Shown here: positions 1 through 11,878 of the stretch, piece by piece
Layout: each line of letters starts with the position of its first letter
Numbering within the stretch: position 1 is the stretch's first letter
Source of the DNA: Spironucleus salmonicida
Taxonomy: Eukaryota; Fornicata; Diplomonadida; Hexamitidae
Reading direction: 5' to 3'
Assembly (NCBI GenBank): GCA_000497125.2
Contig: CM035316.1
Span: 70,001 to 134,000 of the forward strand
DNA length: 64,000 nt
Program-made: the position numbers and the translations under genes
Notes under the pieces: generated by a model
Database searches by the model: none
What the model was told of the DNA's origin: nothing
What the model saw: the letters and a program-made list of their open reading frames with translations, nothing else

Positions 1-667
1 ATAAATTTTATAATCCTTATTTTACCTTGATGGTACTGCTTTAGTTCTAACTTTAAGTAACCAAAGAATTAATGACTTCATCTTTCTCATAAACTTCTTT
101 TTTTAATTCCTAAACAAGAGTCTTCATCTAAAATAAAATTTTCTCATTTTTCTTCTATTGCTCTCTATATAAGGCCAGTTTTTAATTTTTCGGCTTTTTT
201 TAAAGCAAATATTATTTAACTTCTAACGTTTGGGCCTTTTGTATTTCAACCTGATTTTAAGCTGCTAAAATTTCAAAATATCCTTGATTCTTTTAGGTTG
301 ATTATTATATTACCATAGACTATAATAATGCACTGGAATTTAAATTAGATTCGCAAAATTTATTATTTTCATCAGATAATATTTCATTTGAAATTTATAG
401 TGAATCTATTTAATCTTGCATGATCTAAATAATCGCTTCTTTTTCTAAAAAATCAGCTTATAATTAAAAATTAAACTTATTAGGTTAGAAATTAGATGTT
501 GACTTTTCTAGATTTTCTATTTTTCTGATAATTTCAATATGATTTTACAATAAATCGATTTTAACTGACTTCAACTCCTATTTTATAGATGTTAATTATA
601 TGCTGGTAATATTGCTTTTATATAAAGGTCTATATGAGTTTTTTAGATCAGAGACAAAAAGGTTCAT
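1..667 (-). CDS. coiled-coil protein, 3' end beyond window
   Basis: Read with TAA/TAG as Gln, the frame is open from an ATG at 667 to the left edge (about 222 residues) with no TGA, so the C-terminus lies outside. The start MNLFVSDLKNSYRPLYKSN is followed by heptad-like segments rich in Lys, Glu, Gln, Leu and Ile, for example SLQISNEILSDENNKF and KKNEKILFQMKTLVQELKKE. There is no recognisable domain or membrane segment. The next gene's stop is 43 bp upstream. A cytoskeletal coiled coil is plausible from composition only; no family is recognised. Confidence 0.75.
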
Positions 668-710
668 TAATCCAAGCGCAATAATATATATAAATAAATA
701 TACAATATAG

Positions 711-1550
711 TCACTTATTTATAATTAACAATAGTAGTTATAAATCTTTTTTAATATTAGGATTATTAAGAATAATTTGGTCAATTATTTTAGTAAGTTA
801 AATCTGCTTTAACTAGTATTAGTTAAGTAAAACTTAAGTTGACTATAATTGCTAAGTAGTCCTTTGTTATAACTATTATTAACTAATTGCGGATGTAGTA
901 ATAAACTTAATACCTTCATCAACTTATGTTGACTTTTTCTTTAAAGGATATTTATCTTATCTAGTCTTTATATTTGTCATATCTTCTAAATAATACCCAC
1001 CTTATAGACAATAAAATCCATCTGTATTTGTAGGATTTCTGGTCATTTTATATTATTCTATATCTTCCTTAATTACAACAGTAATCTATCGAAAATCTAA
1101 TTCATCCCCTGATAGTTTGGAATCAGCTATCATGTTTTTCGGATTGAACTTATGTCGCTTATTATCTTATTAAATCTATATCCCATTATCTTATGAGGTT
1201 GTTATATGTTAAATGAGCTTAGATAAAGTACTCTTTTCTTCAACTAAAAGAGCTTAGTTTAATTTAAGCTCTTAGCACTCTATTAATAACGATTCATATT
1301 ATTCTTTTAACTAAATAAATGACACTTACTCTTGAAAATTATTTTTAGCTTCATACTATTCTTAGCTTAATATAAGAACAAGTTATTATTAGTACTGTCT
1401 TTAAATGTCAGAAATCGTTAATTATACTTTTTTTCTATAGCTTTGAAACTAATTCAAAAAAGATTACTTCTCTTATTTAAATTTTTGTTATTGCATATGT
1501 AGTAAATTATACAGTAGTTGAATCTGATAACCGGAATCAAACTTTTGCAT
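711..1550 (-). CDS. Gln-rich coiled-coil protein
   Basis: Frame of 279 residues from MQKFDSGYQIQ to INK and an AAG-TGA stop. It is helical and Gln-rich (QQQKFKQEKQSFLNQFQSYR near the start, QQQLQQRTTQQLQSTQVLL near the end). A less repetitive middle contains NPTNTDGFYCLQGGYYLEDM. The chosen ATG follows AAAAAGAAA, the A-rich context usual here, and lies 55 bp after the stop of the upstream gene. The same frame is open back to an ATG at 1691, which would add a hydrophobic Ile/Tyr stretch encoded by a TTA microsatellite and overlap the upstream gene by 86 bp. I judge that extension to be spacer. Function unknown. Confidence 0.7.
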
Positions 1551-1605
1551 TTTCTTTTTATAATAATAAAATATAATAATAATAATAACTAGAAAATAGA
1601 AAATA

Positions 1606-1908
1606 TCACTTACATTTAATTTTTCTATCAAGTAAGCTAACATGTGTATGTTTCCTTTAGTTAATATCGAGTAACCATCTTGGTACATCACTATTGTATA
1701 ATTAAAGATTTCTATTTAACGGTTCGGACATGGTTATTGAGTTAAAGTCCTCATCCATTTCTTTGTATAACCTTTACTTTATTCTCGCTGAAAATTTAGT
1801 TGCAAACTCAGTTTTCAAATCACCAGTCGAATTATATGGTAAAAACTTTCCTTACAATCCCTAAATAAGTCGTATATTTACTACCTCATCACACTTTTTG
1901 AAGTCCAT
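1606..1908 (-). CDS. small unknown protein, 100 aa
   Basis: Frame of 100 residues, MDFKKCDEVVNIRLIQGLQG to DRKIKCK, ending in AAG-TGA, the commonest stop context in this window. It starts 31 bp after the upstream stop, behind an A-run. The protein is mixed and soluble with no recognised domain. The sequence at the stop (1589-1613) resembles a 25-nt GTAAGT...CTAG intron whose removal would fuse this frame to the next gene. Two separate genes with an ordinary AT-rich spacer explain the region more simply. Confidence 0.6.
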
Positions 1909-1939
1909 TTTTATAAAATTAATTAGTATATATTTGTAT

Positions 1940-2674
1940 TCACTTTTTATTCCCTTCAATAATTTTTAATTTATCGTCGTACTTCAGGCACCTCTTAACT
2001 AATATTTTTAAATCTTCATTTTATAACTAAATCTGTTGCTATAAATGTAAATTTTCTTTTTTCAAATCATTTTCTTTTTGAACGCCTAATCTTCTATCCA
2101 AAACGTTGTTTTCCAGTTTCTCAAGTCTCTGAACAACCAATCCCTCTTAAATTTCACGCTAAGCGCTTGATAACTCACATTTAAGCCCAGAAATGATGTT
2201 GTTAAGCTGCAAAATTGCACTACTTTCGTATTCATCATTTTGAACTTTTACGGCACCAATTACGTCATTTAACGATTTTTCGTGTTACAATTTCAATTCA
2301 AAATTATCTTTTCGCTCCTTTTTCAATAACTGGAGTAAATTTTTACTCACAGTTTCTGTTTTTTCGAGCAGGTTTTTGCAGTTTTGATACTCCAATCTAA
2401 CTTTTTCAGAGGCTTATTAGTCACTCAAAAGCTTCAAAATTTAATCCTGAGAATCGATCAGCTTTTGGAGGTTTTGAGCGCAAAATTCACAGTTTGTTGG
2501 CTTTTTGTTTTGGATTTGATCAAATTGGAATGGCAAAGAGGGTTTTAAAATGCCCGATTTTGCCTTTTCATGATCGTACGACTTCATCACGTAAGGAATA
2601 TAGTACTGCGCGTTCTGCTGGCTGCGTTTATAGTCTATGGCATTCAATTTGATGGTTGCTTCTGCTAATTCCAT
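1940..2674 (-). CDS. coiled-coil protein, 244 aa
   Basis: Starts MELAEATIKLNAIDYKRSQQ and ends DDKLKIIEGNKK-TGA. After an N-terminal part with a CEFC pair (around residue 67) the rest is near-continuous coiled coil (LQLLKKERKDNFELKLQHEK; GLVVQRLEKLENNVLDRRL). The start follows TTTGTAAAA. The first third is less AT-rich than its neighbours and carries no in-frame TAR codon; TAR Gln codons appear further on. No family recognised; a structural or cytoskeletal role is a guess from composition. Confidence 0.8.
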
Positions 2675-3936
2675 TTTTACAAATATATTATTATATATAA
2701 ATCTATATGGAAACTGTACTTTAAATAGTTCATTTTACGGTTAAATTATATAGTTGGCAAGCTGTGAATTCAGCATAACAATTTCTATAATAAAATGATG
2801 GGTTTTGGGGAGAATCTTGATAAAATTGGAACATAAAATTATGAGAAAGTCACACCATTTAGTTCTATTAACTTTGAATTAAACTTGGTAGAAATACTCT
2901 AAATATACGTTATATATTAAAGCGTTCCAAATATAGATAACATCATCGTCTTAATCTGAATGCATATAATTTCATAATTTTTTTATTATAAATAAAAATA
3001 AAGCAAACTGGTAATGAGTACTTTAATTCACCTGATGTTATATAATTTGTTAAATCTTATTTTAAGTATTATGTAGATTTTTATGTAATTGTAATTAGAA
3101 TAATTTTTAATATTATTTTCTGAGAAATTAAACATATTGTATTAATATAAGATTTTATTATTCATTATCAATATTAAAAAAATAATACACTAGGACAAAA
3201 TTCCAATTTAGCTGCGTTTTGTATCAGTAATTATCTAAATAACGTTAATATCAAATAGATTATAATATTTCCAATTAAATCAAATATATTTGACACAGAT
3301 TTAGTAATAGTGGTAATTATATCAATATTTAATTTATTTCATACTGATTAATTGCTAGTTTACTGTTTAACTATGATTAATATTGTATTCTTTAGTAATG
3401 ATATTAGAGACATCTAAATATATATAAATTAATTCTTATAAAGAAAGCGTTGATATATAAATTACAATATAATGCATAAAATTATAATATTTTGTAAATA
3501 ACCTTAATTAGTGTAATTTGCTAAAGAATAACATATTAAATTATACTTTTTATTAAATTATATACTAATTTATATGATATAAAGTAATGATGAATAAATA
3601 CTATTTAGTTGCTTTATAAAATACATATTTTAAATAAAAATATGTTATTTATTATTAATTATGTCTAGTAAATAAGCGGTAATAATTGCTAATTTGTAGA
3701 TTTTCGTAATAAACACATAATATTAGGATATAAATTAATCATGGCAGTTTAATATAAGTTATTAAAATAAAAATACTTTATATTTGAATATATTTAATCT
3801 TATGCACATAGTTAGCTCTTAATATTTGTATGCTAAGGTAATGCAAGTAAAAATTATATCATATAAAAGTCTAAATTATCATTTAAGTGAATAATTTTGA
3901 TAGTAAATAATGCATACATACACAGATATAAATATA
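2675..3936. other. AT-rich gene desert, 1.26 kb
   Basis: No frame with protein-like composition was found on either strand. The best plus-strand frame is 54 codons (2795-2959) and looks random. The sequence is nearly all A and T, with no tRNA-like fold and no tandem repeat visible by eye. It stands out because most other spacers are under 75 bp. It separates two minus-strand genes, so it may hold the TLDc gene's 3' flank, an origin, a non-coding RNA or nothing. Confidence 0.6.
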
Positions 3937-5619
3937 TCACAACACAAATCGCCAAACTTCAATTTCATCTAACTCAATAGTCTCATAACCGCCGATACTT
4001 TCCCCTTAGAACAAAGGTGGTGACGAGAATGTATCACAATATGCAGATTATACTTCTCTTAATTATTTAACAACATGAATAGCAGGCCCTTTCCCTCCTA
4101 TTGTGAGTGAATGCGGTGAACTATGTGCAAATATTTTTGCGTCCTATGTAGATTCAAAAAAATTAAGCTCTCCGTTAATATTCGAGAAGCATATCAGTTA
4201 TTTCTAAGAAAATTAAGTATTTAATTTAAATTCAGAGAAAAAACATCCAAACTTCTGCAACTTTGATCTAAATATTAGCATCCAGTTAGGAGCTAAGTGG
4301 TCTGGTAAAATTTAAAGTCTTTCTTAAAATTAGTCAACTACCCACGATAAAATACCGACTTCAGATTTTTTAAAAGATTCATATATATTTTGCAAGTATC
4401 TACCATCTTAAGAACATTAATATTGAATAAATATTTTCATTTAACTAAATTCAGACGGAATATTATTAAAAATTACCTCTAGCTCATCTTAAGCAAAAAT
4501 TTTTGACTCACGATCTACAAAATAATTAATCTAGTTACTATACTCAGAACAATCTATATCAAATCCTTATGTAGCATTTAAAAGATTGTAAATTGACCCA
4601 ACAACCAAATCTTGACTATTTTCATGACCATTTGATGAAGCTTAACACATATCAAACGATAAGTTAATTTAATCAGACTTTGGTATAAATTATTTTACTG
4701 AAAATTAAATATCATCATCTGATACAATTTCATATAAATATTCAGATAAGATATCCGCTGGTAACTTTTAACCTGATAAATTACCTGTTCTATTGAAACT
4801 TTCTAGATATTCATATTTATTAGTAAAATTACATGCACTTTTTTTATCGTATTTTTTGGAATTTGTTTTTCTTTTAATTTATCTAGTATTGTGTTATGAT
4901 AGTAGCATTATCTATTCTGATGCAGATAGTTTTGATACATTTTTAATATGAGCCTTTTTATTTAACTTATAAGATTGTCTTTTAAATAACAGCTATGGCT
5001 AAGTATTGGTTTATGTTAATTACTAAACAGTTTTATCAATGTTATAAGGTTTGCTAAAGACATGATACTCGAAATCTTCAGTCCCAGACGTTTCTATGAT
5101 TAAATTATCTTTATCAATTTCGTTATATTTCACAATGAAAAGAATTATCTCTTGATAGATAGTAACTATATTTTAACATGTACTAGAAAAAATAAATTTT
5201 TCACCATTGTAAGTAATAATATCTATGGTATTCTCATAGAACAAACCTTATAACTCTTTCATTACCTATATGGGATCTTATAAAAATTCTTTAAATATGG
5301 ATGGGTCATAGTATTTTGTTTTTTAACCAGCACCTCTCAGTATAAAATATTCTTTATTTTCATCAATTTAATATCTAACTGTTGCTCTACGAAGTAATAA
5401 TAAATGGTCTATTTATATCTTTCTAAAAGCGATTTTTTCGATACTTTCGAGAGGCAGTAATACCTATAAGTTAACCTAACTTTACAAACTAGAAAAAACT
5501 AAAACACTGCCTCCTACTCTTAGTTTTCCAAATGCAATAGATTTATTTACAAGTCTTATTGCCGGTATAGATAAATTGCTAATGCCAGGTAAAATAGTTT
5601 TGATTTCTTATTTCTTCAT
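3937..5619 (-). CDS. TLDc-domain protein, 560 aa
   Basis: An uninterrupted 560-residue frame. The last 200 or so residues look like a TLDc domain: FGCFFSEFK, then NFFESTQDAKIFAHSSPHSL, TIGGKGPAIHV, YCDTFSSPPLF and the terminal GYETIELDEIEVWRFVL. This matches the family's pattern of an F...S strand, a TF-N/S-P-P-L motif and a closing I-E-V-W-x-F strand. TLDc proteins (OXR1, NCOA7, TLDC types) act in oxidative-stress protection and several bind the V-ATPase. The N-terminal 200 residues (FGKLRVGGSVLVFSSLQSQV...) may be a GRAM/PH-like beta domain, but this is uncertain. It starts 71 bp downstream of the DBF4-type gene's stop. Confidence 0.85.
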
Positions 5620-5690
5620 TAATATAGAACTGCGTATAACATATTATAATTAATATATTATTTGAAATAAATCAATTTAATAATAACAAT

Positions 5691-8600
5691 TCATTAAAAT
5701 AACCCTGATCCTAATATACGTCTTTATACTGTTCTAGAGTTCACAGTAGCTTCAGTATAATCTGTTTGTTAAGCAATACGTGCTGCTCCTGCCGCATAAA
5801 TCACACTTAGCTATTCTGGATCAACGCCATTTTCAGTGCTAGCAGTAATACCTGCAGAAATAGCATCAAACGCAAAAGCTGATGATCCAGACAAAGCTGT
5901 GGGACCAGTTTATGTTAAAATCAGCGCACATGCAGCTTATAAAGCAGTAAGAGAGGTATTTTCGAAAGTAGGATACTCACCAGAAAAATCAAAATTTTAC
6001 ACTAGTTCGTTCCAAGGTGAAGAATTAGCTAGAGATGGTTAAACAGCAGGTTATAATGTAGGCTATTATGTAAATGTTTATGAAAAATCTTGATCATCTG
6101 ATGTGTTTGGTGCCTATTGTAACAATCTTGAAGGATTATCCTTAGGAAGTTAAGAAATTAGTACTGAGTTAAACACATCTGATGATCCTAAAACCGGGGT
6201 TAACTGATATTTAAACAGCATAATTGGACCAGGTATCGTATTACATCTAGTTAAATGTTTTACTCTATTAAATATAAGATCATCATTAAAATTATTACTA
6301 TCATTACTAGGGATATACTTTATCTTTATATCATCCTAGATAATATAATCAAGTTAAAATGTATCTATTTCTGTGTCAAAAAAGTCGTTAATTATCTACA
6401 AATCAGAATAATGATCTATACATAGCTGAGTTAATTTCTTAAAATTTGTTTTCTTTGGAAGCTTGAATTATTATTTTTTCGAGGTTTAAATATCAAGTTT
6501 TTATACTTAACTCACCATTTCATCTATAGAACTGCCAATTTTATTATTTTAAACAAAAATTGGAGGTAATACCAAACTAGACGGTGTGAGTGACTTCTTA
6601 ATATCTTCTGGAATCAAGTCTTTAAGAATATTTTCTTTTTATAATCCAATTTACTAATCTACTTAAGTAAATGAATTAGCCTTGATATTCTAATTAATTT
6701 CGTATTTATCTATAGCATCTTTGATTTCATCAATTCCTATACTATCTTAGGTATTACGACCTGAGTCTGTATCTAAATTTTGAGTAAACTCAAAATAAAG
6801 ATCTTCAAATTTTAATTCGGATTTTGGTGATAAAATCAACTACAGTTATTATTTTGTATAATCCTAGAATATAAGAAATTCATCTTTGGTCATACTAGCC
6901 ATTGAATCATTATTAACTTCTGGAATATTTTAATCTTACGTAAATTCCTCTTTAAATTATGAGGTAATTTTTATCAACTCAGCATATAATTCATTGTGAT
7001 CTATTATTTCATTTAATCCAGTAAATGTTTTATCATATATGATTTTTTATTTCTCTGCTATTGGTAGTTGAAATTTTGTTGGTTCAGCATTTAATAATTT
7101 AACATTAGCTATCTCCTAATCTGTACCGTATTCCTCTATAATATTATAAAGTGCATCTTTTATGTTTTATTAAATAGTCGCATCTTCGTATATTTGCCAA
7201 GCACATGCGATAGTTGTTGTATCTAATTCGATTAAAGGACTATCTTGTTAAAGACTTAGTTTTTCTTCAAATTAATTATATCTTTATTTAAGAACTTATT
7301 CTCTCCATTTACCAAATTGCTCTGTTCGACATGTTGGAGAATTTGTTCTTGGAACGTCATCTATATCGATTAAGAGATCTGTCCCTCCAATATTTTATAA
7401 AACTTTATTAAGCTGCTAAGCAGTATAACTAAAATCACAATTTGTCCTCTGGGAAAGTAATTAACAAATAGTAGACATTTGATTTTTAACTAAACTTTTA
7501 GTTTCAAATTGTTTTGAAATCTGTATAAGTGGTTCATACAAATTTTCATGTTTTAAAGCTTATAAATATTTATCTTTATGTGCTTTAGATTAAATATGTT
7601 CTTTATAATTATTATACAGTGTTGAACATATAACACATTTCCCATTACTAATATCTTCTGCAATTCGTTATTACTATATTTAGTCTTTAATGGTCATGGT
7701 TCCTTCATCATCAGAATCTGTTTCATCATTTAAAACATAATATTAATTGAATTATTGTTTACTATGTGGAATAGCTTACTACTTATCTCTAATTTTTTTA
7801 TTAATTCGTAATAATTGAGTGAAAATTGATATAATATCAAATGATGTAAAATGAACAGCATTTTTTTAAATTAGAAATACAGAATCTTTGAGTTCTGGTT
7901 AGTTCACCGGTCTGATTGCAATTGGATCCTCTAATACCCAAAAAACATATAATATAGATTTAAGACTAATATCAAATTTTTATGTATTGTCTTGATAGTT
8001 TTATTCGACAAATTGCTAATATTTACGTTAATAGTGATATTTGAATTCACGAGAATCTATTCGGTATCTATCCAACGGGCTCATATATTTAATCTAGACT
8101 TTAATATAATTATATAGCTATATATTTGGTTCTAAATTTGTATTGAAATATCCACTTAAAAATTACTTATATAAAATAAGGCGCAAATTTGAGGCCAAAA
8201 CTGAACCCATTTCATCAAAGTCCATAATAAACCGAGAATCAGTTGACGAATTATCAAGTATTCTTTTGATAAAACTGAATACAGTGAACTCAACCTCTGC
8301 TACATTTATCTCTAATGATTTTTATAAATAATTTATATCGGATTAAATTAACTGAGGAGATAATTTATCTGGATCATATCTTAAATCAGGCAAATATCCT
8401 AAAGTTATAGCTTCAACTGAGGATTAGTAACAAATTACTGTTTATTAAACAAATGTTTATATACTTCCTAAATTACCTTCAGATATCTAAATCAAATCAA
8501 AATTCGGTTCTTCGAATGAATCTAAATTTTAAACTTATGTATATTTCCCTTACTGTGGATTGAAAAAAAAGTCAAATGATTAAAAATCTATTTTAGTTAC

Positions 8601-9533
8601 ATTACCAGATTTTAATGCTTAAATCTACTCTTAAATTAATTTTGAAACATATTAAACATGGATAATACCATTACTAAGTATTTAACTTAATGCATGAACT
8701 GCAACAAATAATGTATTCTCAATCTGTGTATATACCCACGCTAGATCAGAAGCAGTTTTGGTTAGTTCTTCATTTTTCTTAATTATATTTTCTGAAAATG
8801 GCAATAATTGAAAACCATTAATTAAAAGACGTGGAACAGGCAGTTAAACTACTTATTCTTTATAGTTATAAGCATACCTACAGTCATTAATATAAAAATA
8901 TGGGTTGGTTGGATCATCACAAGGTTATGGTAAAAGCTAAATTGGTGAATAATAGTTAGTCCCTTTATGAAATGTAGCTGGTACAATCATATTAAGTTAT
9001 ATTGGTTTATCTGATTTTAATTGATCGCTAAATTTTGGAGCATACCTATGATTTGCATCCTAAATTGACATTAAAAATATTTATATAGAAGCTGTAGATT
9101 TATTTTCTAATGGAAGAGCATGGCCATTTGTTAAAATTTGCCTCACATTATTTTCAATTTACTTACCATCTAAACCCTATACAATGGCTGATTATTCAAA
9201 GTACTAAAAATTAACTCTTTATGCATCATCTAGTAATCTATCAAAAGCTAATTCTGAAATAACTAAGTATGGAAATCCTCTTTTTTAAACCATTTAAAAA
9301 GCAGTATTATATAAAGCTTATACAGTGACTAAAGCATGAGGTTTAATAAATAAAACACATCTTGGTGGAAGCTTTTTAATTTAAGATAGTTATTAAATTA
9401 ATTCTGTTAAATCAATTTTAGGAACTAGAAGCTCTTTTAGCTTCTTATCAAACTTTGACGATATTTTTTAATCAAACGGTACAACAATAAAATCTAACTA
9501 GAGTTCAAGCAATGATGTAGGAACAACAGACAT
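5691..9533 (-). CDS. DBF4-type zinc-finger protein, 1280 aa
   Basis: One frame of 1280 residues with no TGA. At residues 631-652 it has GKCVIC, then YKEHIQSKAH, giving C633-x2-C636-x9-H646-x5-H652, the exact spacing of the DBF4/ASK zinc finger (motif C). DBF4 proteins activate the Cdc7 kinase at replication origins. The finger lies mid-protein, followed by an acidic, Asn/Gln-rich region and an unusual Ala/Thr-rich C-terminus (AFAFDAISAGITAS). The N-terminus (LPPRCVLFIKPHALVTVQAL) is not a clear BRCT/motif N. The length exceeds yeast Dbf4 (about 700). Assignment as the Cdc7 regulator rests on the finger alone; another protein carrying this finger is possible. Confidence 0.75.
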
Positions 9534-9582
9534 ATTGAAATGGCAATACTATTAATTATTATATATAGTAAAATTGGCAATA

Positions 9583-10146
9583 TCACTTTTCAAAAATATT
9601 ATTTAGCCTTTTTACTGCTATATTTATTTTGTTTATTTAGCATTTTAACTAACCTATTTATTTTTAAACTATTAAATTTTACACAAGCAGAGGATTAAAT
9701 ATCAGTCTTTAAAGTTTCATATTATTAACTATATCATCAATGTCATGTCTTACAAATTTATTTTTAAGTTCTTATAGTCTACGAGTTGTTATTGAAAATT
9801 CTTAGTCTTATCTAAGTGAATAAAAATATTTTGAATATATTCCATTATTATACAAATTACCTATTGGAATTATCTTTGTATTTATAGTTTAGTCATACCT
9901 AAAATAATCTAATATGTAAGATTCTGAATTATCATAAATTATAAGACAGTAATTAATATCTATAAATAACAGCAAAGGATACTAACATGTTTCTTCATTT
10001 TAAGAATTATACTTTTTTCTAAACTAAATTTTCATATAAATCTACTAATCTATATGAATTTCAATATTATCTTTATTAAGTAGTAAATCGTTTTGTTTAA
10101 ATAGCTGTTATTCGTTGAGTATTCTAAAATCTTTTAAATGATTCAT
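9583..10146 (-). CDS. unknown protein, 187 aa
   Basis: MNHLKDFRILNEQQLFKQND to VKRLNNIFEK, ending in AAG-TGA. The first part is mixed alpha/beta (PLLLFIDINYCLIIYDNSES; YILDYFRYDQ). The C-terminal third is a helical, Gln/Lys-rich segment. There is no motif I recognise. It lies 49 bp before the DBF4-type gene and 33 bp after Pus3 on the same strand, so it is one of a minus-strand run without evident functional linkage. Confidence 0.7.
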
Positions 10147-10179
10147 TATGTAAATAAAGTATACAATATAATTGTAGAA

Positions 10180-11268
10180 TCACTATAGTTACTCTATTTT
10201 TGTATATTTCTTTGAAAGCCCTCTTACAAAGCTTAATACAGTACAACAACTAGGACTACTAATCTAATTATAGAAAAATTATTTAAAGTAGCTAACTTCT
10301 AAGTCATATTCAAATAATTTTATAGATTTGCTTATTTTATCATTTGATTGCCAATTTAAATTTTCAAAAAATGCATCCTCAAAGATCAAAAACTCAGCTG
10401 GAGCTATATTATATTTTGGTCTCTTTGGACATCTCGCTACATCTAATAAGTAATCTATAACATTTATATCTTCATATCCTGCACCGATTAGTAACAAAAT
10501 TGCTACTGTGCATCTAACTTAATGATATACAAATGCCTTTCCTTTAATTACTATGTGAATATCATTTCCATGTTTCTCGACGCTAACATAATCAATTCTT
10601 CTGATAAAATGTTTAATGTCTTATCGTTCAAATGCAAAATTTCTGAAATCTTTTTCCCCAATTAATTTTTATCCACCTTAAATCATTTTTAAAGTATCTA
10701 ATTCACATCCACCCGGAACAATATACCGATATTATCTGCCTATAGCATCAAACCTAGCACTCATTTTTTCATTAACAATTGCCCAGTTCCTAACCCGCAC
10801 CTCTTTAGGCAGTTTTGTATTAATTGCACTTAAATAATCAATTCCACAAATATGTTTTTTAAAACCTTCTAAGTTATCGAAAGTTGCACCTGTTTCACCA
10901 CTACTTCGTATCCATAATGAAAATACTTATCCTGTTGCAGAAACTCCGGCATCTGTTCTTCCACATACAGTATAATTTTTAAAATTAAAAGAGTCTGGAA
11001 CAAGTTAAGCAGAATGTAGTGCATCGCGAAGTATTCGACCAACAGTAAATGATGAATCCGATTCAGTTACTCCAGATAAATTTCTACCGTCATATGAGAC
11101 TTTAAGAAATATTGGTTAGCATGGAATGTTTTCAAAAATAGATTTCGGAGCTTTAAAAATATTATTCCTGACTTCAGACTTTTTCTTATCATCTAAAGCG
11201 TTATATACCTCAAGAAATATACCTGCGAGTTCTATCTTAGATTTTTATAATATTTAGTTTACTTTCAT
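10180..11268 (-). CDS. tRNA pseudouridine synthase (Pus3/TruA family)
   Basis: 362 residues. The family hallmarks are in order: VSYDGRNLSGVTESDSSFTV (residues 58-77), the catalytic loop VCGRTDAGVSATGQV with the nucleophile at D106, the RQYRYIVPGG strand, FRNFAF, and the KGKAFVYHQVRCTVAILLLI motif. The enlarged N-terminal helix and the extra segment within the YDG-G loop point to the eukaryotic Pus3/Deg1 branch, which makes pseudouridine 38/39 in the tRNA anticodon arm. The start follows TTTTAAACAA. The frame is open upstream to an ATG at 11454, but that stretch overlaps the divergent neighbour's start region and is hydrophobic nonsense, so 11268 is preferred. Confidence 0.9.
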
Positions 11269-11321
11269 TTGTTTAAAATAAAAACAATAATATGTATTTA
11301 TATAAATAATATTTTTATAAA

Positions 11322-11867
11322 ATGCCTGTAAAAGAGATGGAAATGCCAATAGTACCTCTTTAATATTAAGATATTGATATCGAATAATTAATATATAAAT
11401 TACATTAGAAAGCAACTCCGCCAAAAAAGGCATAATAATCTTAGCGTAAACCATTTGTAGTTAAAGAATCTATTTCTCCCACGCGCTATATGTCTAAATC
11501 ATTAATTGATATTTAAAAGTATAGTTAATTTGGAGGGAAATAGTCAGGTTCAAAAAGAATTACTATTTTTGATAGGTTAAGTTTGTCCACACCTACTCCT
11601 GGTCCAGGGGATTATTTTATTGAAAGTGGCGAAACATCATAGATTGTTAAAAAATCAATGGTTGAGAGATGGAAAAAAGAATAAGATAGTAACTTACAGA
11701 AATAATAATTTCTACCTGGACTACTAATTCAAAAGTGGAAATAGAAATCAGTGAAAATTAATGAATCAAACAGAGGGCTTATTTTGCCATAAAAATAATT
11801 ATAGTCCGGGCGATCAGTATCATAAAAATTACGATCTCTAGGTTTTACTGGTTGTTTTTAGTGGTGA
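11322..11867 (+). CDS. SHIPPO-like protein with a PGPGDY motif, 181 aa
   Basis: MPVKEMEMPIVPLQYQDIDI to LRSLGFTGCFQW. A basic protein with one clear SHIPPO/ODF3-type motif, LSTPTPGPGDYFIE, around residue 95, resembling the repeated PGPG-x-Y motif of the 31101 gene. Such proteins are usually microtubule or axoneme associated in ciliated cells. A later ATG at 11490 is in frame, but the region between is protein-like (TPPKKAQQSQRKPF). The start is 53 bp from Pus3 (divergent) and the stop 11 bp from the next gene (convergent). Confidence 0.7.
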
Positions 11868-11878
11868 GTTCATTGATT

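Noticed and set aside
1589-1613. 25-nt intron-like GTAAGT...CTAG that would join two minus-strand frames
   Set aside because: It lacks a diplomonad-type 3' splice motif, no other intron is needed in 64 kb, and the upstream frame ends in the common AAG-TGA context with a normal 55-bp AT-rich spacer before a good start at 1550.
2795-2959. 54-codon plus-strand frame in the desert
   Set aside because: Short and random-looking, expected by chance when only TGA stops translation in AT-rich DNA.
11269-11454. 62-residue N-terminal extension of the Pus3-like protein
   Set aside because: Hydrophobic, unlike Pus3 N-termini, and it overlaps the start of the divergent SHIPPO-like gene, whose frame there is protein-like.
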